Position numbers and translations under genes: made by a program. From an uncultured Ruminococcus sp. (GTDB taxonomy: Bacteria; Bacillota; Clostridia; Oscillospirales; Ruminococcaceae), in contig UQAR01000068.1 of the NCBI GenBank assembly GCA_900539095.1, positions 1 to 10,973 on the forward strand: a stretch of DNA of 10,973 nucleotides. Direction: 5' to 3'. The notes beneath the pieces are model-generated. The model did not search any database and had not been told where the DNA came from. It saw nothing but the letters and a program-made list of their open reading frames with translations. Position 1 is the stretch's first letter; every line of letters begins with the position of its first letter. Shown in pieces: positions 1-6,885 of the stretch.

Positions 1-1
1 A

Positions 2-106
2 GCAAACAAGCGGATCAAAGAGCTTGAAAAGAAAAACCGTGAGCTTGAAGAGCTTTGCAATAGTCAAAACGCACTTCACAAAGTTTTTCCGCAGGCAGGT
101 TTATGA
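2..106 (+). CDS. C-terminal end of an unidentified coiled-coil protein (partial)
   Basis: The window opens inside a reading frame that stays open from base 2 to a TGA at 104-106. It encodes 34 residues, starting ANKRIKELEKKNRELEEL, a highly charged helix with a heptad-like Leu/Ile spacing suggestive of a coiled coil, then a short polar tail. The stop lies one base before the ATG of the next small ORF, which suggests an operon with coupled translation. A regulator would be a common upstream partner for a small ABC transporter cassette, but no DNA-binding domain is visible and the family is not recognised. An overlapping frame with a TTG start at 24 crosses the same bases but reads as basic, non-helical sequence, so this frame is preferred. 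Confidence 0.45.
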   Translation, partial: ANKRIKELEKKNRELEELCNSQNALHKVFPQAGL

Positions 107-107
107 G

Positions 108-215
108 ATGACGTATTCGTACATTTACTTTGCGGTGCTGATAGTGATACTAGTGGTATTGGCATTCGTTTTGGTGAAAAACGCTGATTTTATCACGAAC
201 GAGGAGGACAAGTAA
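108..215 (+). CDS. Small single-pass membrane peptide (35 aa)
   Basis: The ORF runs from ATG 108 to TAA 213-215 and has 35 residues. Residues about 6-23 (IYFAVLIVILVVLAFVLV) form one strongly hydrophobic transmembrane helix, followed by a short acidic tail NEEDK. It starts two bases after the TGA of the upstream frame, and its TAA overlaps the ATG of the ABC ATPase (taATG), so it lies in a tightly packed three-gene operon. A weak site (AGGCAGG) precedes it. It may be a small accessory membrane subunit of the transporter or the remnant of a longer permease. The same frame stays open upstream to a TTG at 24, but that extension overlaps the coiled-coil frame and looks non-coding. Function unknown. 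Confidence 0.4.
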   Translation: MTYSYIYFAVLIVILVVLAFVLVKNADFITNEEDK

Positions 216-814
216 TGGCTATGATAGAGGTCAAAAATGTTGATTTGTGCTTGGCAAAACTGAGATATTAAAGCACATAAATGTGTCCTTTGAGGAGGGC
301 AAGATACACGGGCTTATCGGCAGAAACGGCAGTGGAAAAACAATGCTTATGAAGTGCATATGCGGTTTCATCAAGCCTACAGGTGGCGAGATTATCGTTG
401 ACGGCAAGCAAGTCGGCAAGGATATTGACTTTCCGAAAGATATGGGCATCATTATTGAAACGTCTGGGTTTATCCCGTATTATTCGGGCTACAAAAACTT
501 AAAGCTCCTCGCTGGACTGAACAACAAGATAGGCAAAGAAGAGATACGCAACAGTATGAAACAGGTGGGGCTTGACCCTGACTTAAAACGGCACGTCCGC
601 AAATACAGTCTTGGTATGAGGCAGAGGTTAGGTCTGGCACAAGCCATCATGGAAAAACCTAAGATACTTATTCTCGACGAGCCTTTCAATGGCCTTGACA
701 AAGACGGCGTAAAAGAAATGCGTGAGTACCTGCTTTCATACAAATAGCAGGGTAAGACTATCCTTATCTTGCTCACACTCGGCGGAGGATATTTCTGTGC
801 TGTGCGATACGGTG
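215..814 (+). pseudogene. ABC transporter ATP-binding protein, broken by two frameshifts and a stop
   Basis: This was an ABC-type ATPase of the drug/lantibiotic-export kind. An ideal site (GAGGAGG, 201-207) precedes ATG 215, giving MAMIEVKNVD, but that frame ends at a TAA around 269. The main frame begins near 247 as LGKTEILKHINVSFEEG, so about one base is missing near 250. It then carries Walker A GRNGSGKT (319-342), the signature YSLGMRQRLGLAQA (from 604) and Walker B ILILDEPFNGLD (664 on). A TAG at 745-747 interrupts it before QGKTILI, and an extra base near 769 shifts the frame again. After that, CSHSAEDISVLCDTV carries the H-loop histidine (776-778). Recognisable sequence stops near 814, short of the usual C-terminus. 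Several independent lesions make true decay more likely than a single sequencing error. No permease gene remains in the window. Confidence 0.8.
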
Positions 815-952
815 CCGATGATCAATATCGTTACTGATATTACCGAGAACAGCAGAACTGAAATTATCTCCGCTTTTCGGCATTTTAATATTTCAGTTTC
901 CTTTATATCAGCAAACCTAAATATCATTATAGCCAAAACAACAATGCAGGCA
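815..952 (-). other. Unassigned stretch; possible inverted membrane-protein fragment
   Basis: No plus-strand homology is apparent between the last ABC ATPase residues and the hypothetical-protein remnant. On the minus strand the frame is open and gives two hydrophobic stretches, CIVVLAIMIFRFADI and IISVLLFSVISVTILIIGT, joined by a charged linker. This resembles two transmembrane helices of a permease, with plausible codon choice. It has no ribosome site and a stop just upstream, so if real it is only an inserted or inverted scrap. It may also be chance. Confidence 0.2.
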
Positions 953-1213
953 AAGCATGATTTTGATTGGGATACATACAACTAGGATATCAAGGGGAAT
1001 AACTGCTACGATAGCTGGATACAGGAGTTTAGAAAAGGTAGCCATGACGGGGTAGTTAAAAATATCACGGTAAGTGCCTTGGGCGACCTGACGATAGAGA
1101 CCGACAGCGGCATGGTGATAGAAGTGTTTGTTAATACGGCTGTCAATGAGTGTTGGAGATTTTTTGAAAGAAATTCAGACGAGCATTTTATCATGAATGG
1201 TAATGGGATAGAA
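953..1213 (+). pseudogene. Remnant of a small hypothetical protein, 3' part
   Basis: One plus-strand frame reads KHDFDWDTYN, a TAG at 983-985, then DIKGNNCYDSWIQEFRKG, later LGDLTIETDSGMVIEVFV and CWRFFERNSDEHFIMNGNG. The pattern of alternating beta-type segments ending in ...EVFV...CWRFF...H.....G.G resembles small stand-alone proteins of Firmicutes of unknown function; that likeness comes from memory, not a search. No start codon with a ribosome site is visible, there is an internal TAG (one base from TGG), and the frame has no stop of its own: it reads through the terminator hairpin into antisense gldA. A stop (TAG 1209-1211) exists one frame over, so a late frameshift is possible. It is probably a decayed gene. 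Confidence 0.5.
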
Positions 1214-1244
1214 AAAAGGCAACCGTTTATACGGTTGCCTTTTT
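1213..1244. terminator. Bidirectional intrinsic terminator
   Basis: A perfect 13-bp stem (1213-1225 with 1232-1244) encloses a 6-base loop. It has a GC-rich core GGCAACCG/CGGTTGCC flanked by A and T runs, so it ends in T on either strand. It lies 16 bases beyond the gldA stop codon and just after the remnant gene, and fits a shared terminator for convergent transcription. Confidence 0.9.
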
Positions 1245-1260
1245 CTATATCAAGTTCTTA

Positions 1261-2358
1261 TTATTTACCAAGTGCTATCTTTCCCATTGCGTCTGCCTGC
1301 ATGATAGCGTCATAAAGCTCGATAGGCTGTACGTCGCCTGCAAGGTTGTGGATAGTTTCGCCAGGGATACAAGCGTTCTTTGCGATTGTTTCCACCTGCT
1401 CAGGGGTCGTTACTCCTATTTCCTCAAGGGTAACAGGAAGTCCGACTTCAAGACAGAAGTTCTGTACCTCTTCAAACTCTTCCTTTGGTGCACCCTCAAG
1501 AACAAGCTGTACCAGCGTTCCAAGTGCTACACAGCAGCCATGGTCTGCGTGCTTGATTCCCAGAGATGTCACACCGTTGTAGAATGAATGTGCAGCCGCA
1601 CAGTTTACGTTGTCTGCACCAACGCCTGATAGATATACGTTAGCCTCGCAGATAGCCTCCAGTGCAGGTGTTACTGCGTGGACCTTACAAGCCTCAACGG
1701 CCTGCTTACCGTATGTTTTCAGTGTATCGTAGCAAAGTCTTGCAAGTGCCTGACCTGCCCTTGTGATACCTGTGCCCTCAAGGCTTGCGGACTCTGTTCT
1801 TATGGACGCTCTGCCCTCAAAATATGTGCCCAGTGCATCGCCCATGCCTGCAATAAGGAACTTCACAGGTGCGTTTGCGATAACTGTTGTGTCTACCATT
1901 ACTGCGTCAGGATTGGTAGGGTAGAAAAGATATTTGTCAAAGCTGTGGTCATCATTGTATATTACTGACAGACCTGTGCAAGGTGCGTCAGTTGCCGCAA
2001 CAGTCGGCACGATAACAATGTGCTTGCCAGTGTAAAAAGCCGTAGCCTTTGCAGTGTCTACCGCACTTCCGCCGCCAACTGCAACAACGGTGTCGATGTT
2101 GTCAGCCTTAACTATCTCTTCCATTTTGGCGATCTCGCCCTTGCTCGATATGCCGCCGAATATCTCGTAACGTCTGTAATCATCAAGGTCGCCAAAGCTC
2201 TTTTCTATTTTGTCATGACAGGCTTTATAACCGCTGTTTGAACATACAAACAGCCATCTTTTGCCCATATAGCCCATTTCCTCGTGGAATTTGAGTGTTG
2301 CATCTCTTCCCTGAACATATTTGAGCGGCTCACGCATTGCTCTGAGTCTTCCCATCAT
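1261..2358 (-). CDS. gldA: Glycerol dehydrogenase (NAD+)
   Basis: This cytoplasmic enzyme oxidises glycerol to dihydroxyacetone with NAD+ (or the reverse) and belongs to the iron-containing/type III alcohol dehydrogenase family. It has 365 residues, close to E. coli GldA (367), with matching landmarks: PLKYVQGRDA near the start, the NAD-binding loop GGGSAVDTAK (95-104), TDAPCTGLSVIY (123-134, with Asp124), GMGDALGTYFE with metal ligand Asp174, TPALEAICEANVYLSGVG, AAAHSFYNG with His257, DHGCCVALGTLVQLVLE with His273, and GETIHNLAG. The usual HGE after the last ligand is HGC here. Two adjacent ATGs are possible; the first (2356-2358) lies 8 bases from GGAGGT. The gene is monocistronic, with its own promoter and terminator. 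A palindrome just after the predicted transcription start suggests repressor control. Confidence 0.93.
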   Translation of the reverse strand: MMGRLRAMREPLKYVQGRDATLKFHEEMGYMGKRWLFVCSNSGYKACHDKIEKSFGDLDDYRRYEIFGGISSKGEIAKMEEIVKADNIDTVVAVGGGSAVDTAKATAFYTGKHIVIVPTVAATDAPCTGLSVIYNDDHSFDKYLFYPTNPDAVMVDTTVIANAPVKFLIAGMGDALGTYFEGRASIRTESASLEGTGITRAGQALARLCYDTLKTYGKQAVEACKVHAVTPALEAICEANVYLSGVGADNVNCAAAHSFYNGVTSLGIKHADHGCCVALGTLVQLVLEGAPKEEFEEVQNFCLEVGLPVTLEEIGVTTPEQVETIAKNACIPGETIHNLAGDVQPIELYDAIMQADAMGKIALGK

Positions 2359-2395
2359 AATGAATTACCTCCAATTTGTTTAATATGTTTATTTT

Positions 2396-2415
2396 ATACG
2401 GAACCCTCTCCGTAT
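2396..2415. promoter_or_regulatory. Inverted repeat in the gldA leader (candidate operator)
   Basis: A perfect 7-bp inverted repeat, ATACGGA-6-TCCGTAT, lies immediately downstream of the predicted gldA transcription start. That is a classic place for a repressor to block transcription. It lacks a following T run, so it is not a terminator. The regulator is unknown. Confidence 0.5.
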
Positions 2416-2425
2416 TTTCAACTAA

Positions 2426-2453
2426 ATTATAGCACTTTGCATAAAAGAAACAA
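2426..2453 (-). promoter_or_regulatory. gldA promoter
   Basis: On the minus strand, a TTGTTT -35 box (2448-2453) and a perfect TATAAT -10 box (2426-2431) are 16 bases apart. Transcription should start near 2418-2420, giving a leader of about 60 bases. Confidence 0.75.
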
Positions 2454-2487
2454 GAACTTTTTCATTAATGATATGTGAACAATTTGT

Positions 2488-2498
2488 TGTGCCGCACA
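2488..2498. promoter_or_regulatory. Short palindrome between divergent promoters
   Basis: TGTGC-C-GCACA is a perfect 5-bp inverted repeat around one base. It lies 21 bases upstream of the sigma-gene -35 box and 34 bases upstream of the gldA -35 box, so a bound protein could affect either. It is short enough to occur by chance. Confidence 0.25.
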
Positions 2499-2519
2499 CT
2501 GAAACATACTAAAAAGCAG

Positions 2520-2548
2520 TTGATTGTGGCAAATTTATGTAGTATAAT
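2520..2548 (+). promoter_or_regulatory. Promoter of the small ORF / sigma factor operon
   Basis: A TTGATT -35 box (2520-2525) and a perfect TATAAT -10 box (2543-2548) are 17 bases apart. This is a housekeeping sigma-A promoter, so the ECF sigma gene does not appear to depend only on itself. The leader to the first start codon is about 160 bases. It contains TTTGTGCATA twice (2584-2593 and 2617-2626), and no known riboswitch fold was recognised in it. Confidence 0.8.
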
Positions 2549-2717
2549 ATGAATTAGACGTAAGACCATGGGTCGATAATGGCTTTGTGCATAACTGACT
2601 GATGTCGCAGAATGTTTTTGTGCATATATACAAAAGCGTATTTCTTTGGTAACCAAATGAAAATAACTGCAACTAAGTATATGAAAGGGCAAAACGAGTT
2701 CAGGCAGGAGATAAAAA

Positions 2718-2867
2718 ATGATAAATGCAGAGCTAAACAAAATCATTTTCTCTGTTTTGCAGTCTATGAGCGAGGAAGTTCGGCAGACCGATAAAGAGGC
2801 GGAGAAACAGATGAAAAAAATTATTGACAAACTGGTCTTGGAGGGATATGTGAATGAACAAGAATGA
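2718..2867 (+). CDS. Small hypothetical protein overlapping the sigma gene (49 aa)
   Basis: ATG 2718 lies 7 bases after an AGGAG ribosome site (2706-2710) and the frame ends at TGA 2865-2867, giving 49 residues. The protein is charged and predicted helical, with SEEVRQTDKEAEKQMKKIID in the middle and the end LEGYVNEQE. It has no membrane segment and no recognised family. It is the first frame after the operon promoter. It overlaps the sigma factor start by 14 bases and contains that gene's ribosome site (GGAGGG, 2840-2845), so translation is probably coupled. By position it could be a partner or modulator of the sigma factor, or a leader peptide that sets its expression. This is inference from layout only. 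Confidence 0.6.
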   Translation: MINAELNKIIFSVLQSMSEEVRQTDKEAEKQMKKIIDKLVLEGYVNEQE

Positions 2868-4428
2868 ATTGAGAGCCGTTGTAGAAAAGGCTCAAAAGGG
2901 TGAAAAAACTGCTTTTGAGGAGCTGTACAGAGAGTTTCATGATAAGCTGTATTTCTTTGTGCTCAAAAACGTTGGTGATAAGCATATCGCAGAGGATATC
3001 ACTGAGGACAGCTTTTTGGCGTCGATGCAGGGGATAACGGCTTTGAAAGAGGCTGAAAACTATGAAACATGGCTGCATTCCATTGCTTTCAACAAGTGCA
3101 GAATGTATTTCAGGCAAAAGGGCAGAGAGAATAACATAAGCCTTGATGACGAAAACGTCAGCGAAGATCTCCATACTGACGATACCGTCATGTTACCTGA
3201 GGATTATGCCGACAACAAGGAGTTAAAACGCAGCCTGAAAAAGGTCATAGAGGGGTTGAAACCTGAGCAGCGGTCTGCGGTGATACTTTATTATTATGAC
3301 GGAATGCCTCTGAAAAAAGTTTCCGAGATACTGGAGATAAGCGAAAATGCCGCAAAGCAAAAGCTTTTCAAGGCAAGGGCAAAGATAAAGAAAGAGATAG
3401 AGCGTGTCTTTGAAGGCGGTGCACTTATGGCTGTGCCTGTGAGCATTATGATGAGAATGGCTTTGCCGAAAAAATATGCCATGACAGCGGCTGCACCTGT
3501 GACGGCTGTAAAAAGTTCAACGGCTGCTGTGAAGATAGTCGGCACGGCTGCGGCGGTGGTGGTTGCGGTGAGCATACCTTTAGCATTGCGTGGCGTGAAT
3601 AACAACGGTTTTGGTGTTCATGACATAAGCAGCAGCGTTTCTGAAAGCGACTGCGACGATAGTGTGGATATCCCTGACAGCAGCATGGCAGATACTTCAT
3701 CAGAAAAGATACCAGACAGCAGTGTGGCACAGTCTGAAACCGACAGCATACCTGAATCGTCAAGCAAGCCTGAAAAGGTGACTGACGCCGCCGTAACAAC
3801 TGCACCTGTTCCGCAGGATACTCCTGTTACAGATACTCAGAGCGACAATAACAACGCAGACGGAAATACAAGCACTGTCATGCCGGGTGCTGATTTTTCG
3901 GGAGAGCAGTTTTTCTCAAAAACTGTAGGCGAAATGCTCAAAATGTCTGACAATAACTATGAACTCGTTTATCCTACATTCGTGCAGAACGGTTACGATT
4001 CTATGTATAAGTGTGCGGCTTTTCCTCAGTATCACTTCGGCAGAGCGGCTTACGATACCCAAGTGGGAAAGGGCTATGTTGATGAAAGCGAGCCTGTCAC
4101 AAGGGTAGAGCTTTACAATGGTGCATACGTCACAAAGGATATCTATGTGGGAATGACCTACAATGAGCTTTGCAATGTCCTAGGCGAAAAGCCCCTTATG
4201 TATCTTTCAAACACAGACAGAAACCGTATCGTATCTGCCAACATAAACGGCAGAACATGGTGGTTTGGCTTTGACCTCACTGACGAGCAGCTTGATGAAA
4301 CATACAAAAGAATGCAGGCTCAGACCGACAGCGAAACTTTTGAGCTTAATCCATATCAATACGGCGTTGATATCTCGGATATTGACCCTGTTATCAGCGT
4401 AGCGGTGTGCGATATAGGCGAAGAATAA
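2854..4428 (+). CDS. ECF-type RNA polymerase sigma factor fused to a transmembrane helix and C-terminal domain
   Basis: A 524-residue, three-part protein. Residues about 20-90 are a sigma-70 region 2 (FEELYREFHDKLYFFVLK, HIAEDITEDSFL, WLHSIAFNKCRMYF). Residues 130-185 are region 4 with its helix-turn-helix (LKPEQRSAVILYYYDG, KKVSEILEISENAAKQKLFK, ARAKIKKEIE). Residues about 224-246 (AAVKIVGTAAAVVVAVSIPLAL) form a single transmembrane helix. A Ser/Thr/Asp/Pro-rich linker (about 255-345) leads to a C-terminal domain (346-524) of unrecognised family, expected outside the cell. ECF factors alone are about 160-200 residues. The sigma module would recruit RNA polymerase while tethered to the membrane or after release by proteolysis. 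No separate anti-sigma gene is adjacent, so the ectodomain may play that role. The start at 2854 lies 8 bases after GGAGGG; a terminator follows the stop. Confidence 0.9.
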   Translation: MNKNELRAVVEKAQKGEKTAFEELYREFHDKLYFFVLKNVGDKHIAEDITEDSFLASMQGITALKEAENYETWLHSIAFNKCRMYFRQKGRENNISLDDENVSEDLHTDDTVMLPEDYADNKELKRSLKKVIEGLKPEQRSAVILYYYDGMPLKKVSEILEISENAAKQKLFKARAKIKKEIERVFEGGALMAVPVSIMMRMALPKKYAMTAAAPVTAVKSSTAAVKIVGTAAAVVVAVSIPLALRGVNNNGFGVHDISSSVSESDCDDSVDIPDSSMADTSSEKIPDSSVAQSETDSIPESSSKPEKVTDAAVTTAPVPQDTPVTDTQSDNNNADGNTSTVMPGADFSGEQFFSKTVGEMLKMSDNNYELVYPTFVQNGYDSMYKCAAFPQYHFGRAAYDTQVGKGYVDESEPVTRVELYNGAYVTKDIYVGMTYNELCNVLGEKPLMYLSNTDRNRIVSANINGRTWWFGFDLTDEQLDETYKRMQAQTDSETFELNPYQYGVDISDIDPVISVAVCDIGEE

Positions 4429-4454
4429 AGGCAATAGCAAAACGGATATAGATA

Positions 4455-4490
4455 AAGCAGTCCGCAGGGAGCACTTCCTGCGGACTGTTT
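4455..4490 (+). terminator. Intrinsic terminator of the sigma operon
   Basis: A near-perfect 16-bp stem (4455-4470 with 4475-4490, one G-T pair) has a GCAC loop and core CAGTCCGCAGG/CCTGCGGACTG. It ends in TTT and a T-rich stretch, and lies 26 bases after the sigma stop codon. Confidence 0.88.
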
Positions 4491-4532
4491 CCTTATAGTT
4501 TTAAGCTATAGCAAACGCAATGGTTTTTGTAT

Positions 4533-4561
4533 TTTACAAATTCCCAGTAAAGCACTATAAT
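4533..4561 (+). promoter_or_regulatory. metE promoter with a palindrome over the -35 box
   Basis: A TTTACA -35 box (4533-4538) and a perfect TATAAT -10 box (4556-4561) are 17 bases apart, giving a leader of about 38 bases. That is too short for an S-box or T-box, which commonly control methionine genes in Firmicutes. TTTGTA-3-TACAAA (4526-4540) is a 6-bp inverted repeat overlapping the -35 box and could be a repressor site. Confidence 0.75.
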
Positions 4562-4606
4562 AATAGCATAAGCTTATGAATTTAAACGGTGAAAGGAATT
4601 TGATAT

Positions 4607-6868
4607 ATGAAAACAACTATTGTGGGCTATCCGAGGATCGGCTCTCTCCGTGAGTTGAAATTTGCAGAAGAAAAGTATTTCAGAAAAGAGATATCCGCCG
4701 CAGAACTTGAGGCTACAGCTGAAAAGCTCCGCCTTGAAAATCTTGACGTTCAGAAAGCGAGCGGTCTTGACCTTATCCCTTCAAACGATTTTTCTTACTA
4801 TGACGGTATGCTTGATACAGCAGTCCTGCTGGGTGCTGTTCCTGCAAGATACAAAGGACTTGGCCTTTCTTCTCTTGACACATATTTCGCTATGGCAAGA
4901 GGATATCAGGGCTGCGAGGGCGACGTAAAGGCTCTTGCTATGAAAAAGTGGTTCAACACCAATTATCACTACATGGTGCCTGAGATAGACGACGAAACAG
5001 AGATTAAGCTTTCTGACAGCAAGCCTTTTGACCTTTTCAGCGAGGCTCTAGAAAAGGGAGTAAAGACAAAGCCTGTCGTTATCGGTGCTTACACTTTCTT
5101 AAAGCTTGCAAGATTTACAGGAAAGAAAACTGTTAAGGATATCGCACAGGACGTTGTGAACGTGTACGCTGAGGTTATCGCAAAGCTTGCAGAGCTGGGA
5201 GCAGAGTGGATTCAGCTTGACGAACCTTGCCTTGTAAAGGATATGACAGCTGAGGATATCGCTTTCTTTAAGGATATTTACAAGAACATTCTTGACAAAA
5301 AGGGCAGTGTGAAGATACTTCTTCAGACCTTTTTCGGCGATGTTCGTGACTGCTATGACGATATTTGTGCACTTGCTTTTGACGGTATCGGCCTTGACTT
5401 TATCGAGGGCATAAGAACAGCTGAACTTGTGAAAAAGAACGGTTTTCCTAAAGACAAAGTGCTTTTCGCAGGCGTTGTGAACGGCAAGAACATTTGGAAA
5501 AATCACTATACAAAAACTCTCGCTGTCCTTGATGAGATAAAGGACAAGTGCGGCGAGATAGTGCTTGATACTTCCTGCTCACTTCTTCACGTTCCTTATA
5601 CTCTCAAAAACGAGAGCAAGCTTTCTGACGAATATAAGAAATATTTTGCATATGCAGAAGAAAAGCTTTCTGAACTTGCAGAACTCAAAGCTATCACAGA
5701 GGGCGAGTGTGCAGACAAGCTTGAGGCTAACAAAACTCTGTTCTCACAGCCAAGGAGCGGTGCGGATAAGGCAGTAACTGAGCGTGCAGCAAAGCTTACA
5801 GATAAGGATTTTGTCAGACTTCCTGAGTTTGCAGAGCGTGAAAAGATACAGAAAAAGGAGTTTGACCTGCCGCTGCTGCCGACAACGACTATAGGTTCAT
5901 TCCCACAGACTGTAGAGGTCAGAAAGAACCGTGCGGCATTCCGTAAGGGCGAGCTTGCTGAGGCTGACTATGATAAGTTCATCAGCCAGAAGATAACAGA
6001 CTGCATAAGACTTCAGGAGAAGATAGGTCTTGACGTTCTCGTTCACGGTGAGTTTGAAAGAAACGACATGGTAGAGTATTTCGGCGAGTGCCTTGATGGA
6101 TATATCTTCACAGAGAAAGCATGGGTGCAGTCTTATGGCACAAGATGTGTAAAGCCGCCTGTTGTATGGGGCGATATCTCAAGAGCAAAGCCTATGACTG
6201 TCAAGTGGTCAAAATTTGCTCAGAGCCTTACTGACAAGCCTGTTAAGGGAATGCTCACAGGCCCTGTAACTATCCTTAACTGGTCTTTCCCAAGAGAGGA
6301 TATCTCTCTTAAAGAATCAGCAATGCAGATAGCACTTGCTATCCGTGACGAAGTTCTTGACCTTGAGGCAAACGGCATAAAGATAATTCAGGTGGATGAG
6401 GCGGCTCTTCGTGAGAAACTCCCACTTAGAAGATCTGATTGGCACAGCGAGTATCTCGATTGGGCTATCCCTGCATTCAGACTTGTTCACAGCGGTGCAA
6501 AGGCTGACACACAGATACACACTCATATGTGCTACAGCGAGTTTGCTGATATCATCAATGATATTGACGATATGGACGCTGACGTTATCACCTTTGAGGC
6601 GTCACGTTCAGACCTGACCATACTTGACGTTCTCAAGGAGAACAATTTCAGAACTGAAGTTGGCCCAGGCGTTTATGATATCCATTCGCCAAGAGTGCCT
6701 TCTGAAAAGGAGATCGAGAACGCTCTGCACAAGATGCTTGACAGGATACTGGCAGAGAAACTGTGGGTGAATCCTGACTGTGGTCTTAAAACAAGAGGCG
6801 AGACCGAAACAGTTTCAAGCCTTGAAAACCTCGTGGCTGCGGCAAAGAACGTAAGAAATTCCCTTTAA
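4607..6868 (+). CDS. metE: Cobalamin-independent methionine synthase (EC 2.1.1.14)
   Basis: MetE transfers a methyl group from 5-methyltetrahydropteroyl-triglutamate to homocysteine, the last step of methionine synthesis, in the cytoplasm without vitamin B12. The 753 residues equal the E. coli length. The N-terminal barrel opens with VGYPRIGSLRELKFAEEKY and carries EWIQLDEPCLV. The catalytic C-terminal barrel begins at LPTTTIGSFPQT and holds GEFERNDMVEYFGE, MLTGPVTILNWSF, IIQVDEAALRE and the zinc site. The zinc ligands are His640 and Cys642 (HTHMCYSEF), Glu664 (ITFEASRS) and Cys725 (NPDCGLKTRG), one residue off E. coli numbering (641, 643, 665, 726). All are intact. AAAGGA precedes the ATG by about 9 bases. 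The gene is monocistronic between two terminators. Control is unclear because no riboswitch is visible. Confidence 0.98.
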   Translation: MKTTIVGYPRIGSLRELKFAEEKYFRKEISAAELEATAEKLRLENLDVQKASGLDLIPSNDFSYYDGMLDTAVLLGAVPARYKGLGLSSLDTYFAMARGYQGCEGDVKALAMKKWFNTNYHYMVPEIDDETEIKLSDSKPFDLFSEALEKGVKTKPVVIGAYTFLKLARFTGKKTVKDIAQDVVNVYAEVIAKLAELGAEWIQLDEPCLVKDMTAEDIAFFKDIYKNILDKKGSVKILLQTFFGDVRDCYDDICALAFDGIGLDFIEGIRTAELVKKNGFPKDKVLFAGVVNGKNIWKNHYTKTLAVLDEIKDKCGEIVLDTSCSLLHVPYTLKNESKLSDEYKKYFAYAEEKLSELAELKAITEGECADKLEANKTLFSQPRSGADKAVTERAAKLTDKDFVRLPEFAEREKIQKKEFDLPLLPTTTIGSFPQTVEVRKNRAAFRKGELAEADYDKFISQKITDCIRLQEKIGLDVLVHGEFERNDMVEYFGECLDGYIFTEKAWVQSYGTRCVKPPVVWGDISRAKPMTVKWSKFAQSLTDKPVKGMLTGPVTILNWSFPREDISLKESAMQIALAIRDEVLDLEANGIKIIQVDEAALREKLPLRRSDWHSEYLDWAIPAFRLVHSGAKADTQIHTHMCYSEFADIINDIDDMDADVITFEASRSDLTILDVLKENNFRTEVGPGVYDIHSPRVPSEKEIENALHKMLDRILAEKLWVNPDCGLKTRGETETVSSLENLVAAAKNVRNSL

Positions 6869-6885
6869 ATTAAACATACCATTAT

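Noticed and set aside
242..260. Programmed frameshift at the start of the ABC ATPase
   Set aside because: There is no slippery heptamer or downstream stimulatory structure, and the gene carries other disabling lesions, so simple decay explains it.
736..981. Minus-strand 81-residue frame as an intact membrane-protein gene
   Set aside because: It starts at a TTG without a ribosome site, and its end is antisense to recognisable ABC ATPase sequence. At most the middle part is a fragment, so it is listed only as a low-confidence stretch.
2612..2794. Plus-strand 60-residue frame in the sigma leader
   Set aside because: It has a poor start context, overlaps the better-supported 49-aa ORF in another frame, and shows no protein-like pattern.
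2465..2830. Minus-strand 121-residue frame opposite the sigma-operon leader
   Set aside because: It covers the sigma promoter, leader and small ORF on the opposite strand, has no ribosome site or recognisable motif, and its composition reflects the antisense of A-rich sequence.
3446..3805. Minus-strand Cys/Pro/Gln-rich frame inside the sigma gene
   Set aside because: It is a by-product of the repetitive Ala/Ser-rich coding strand of the membrane and linker region, with no start signals.
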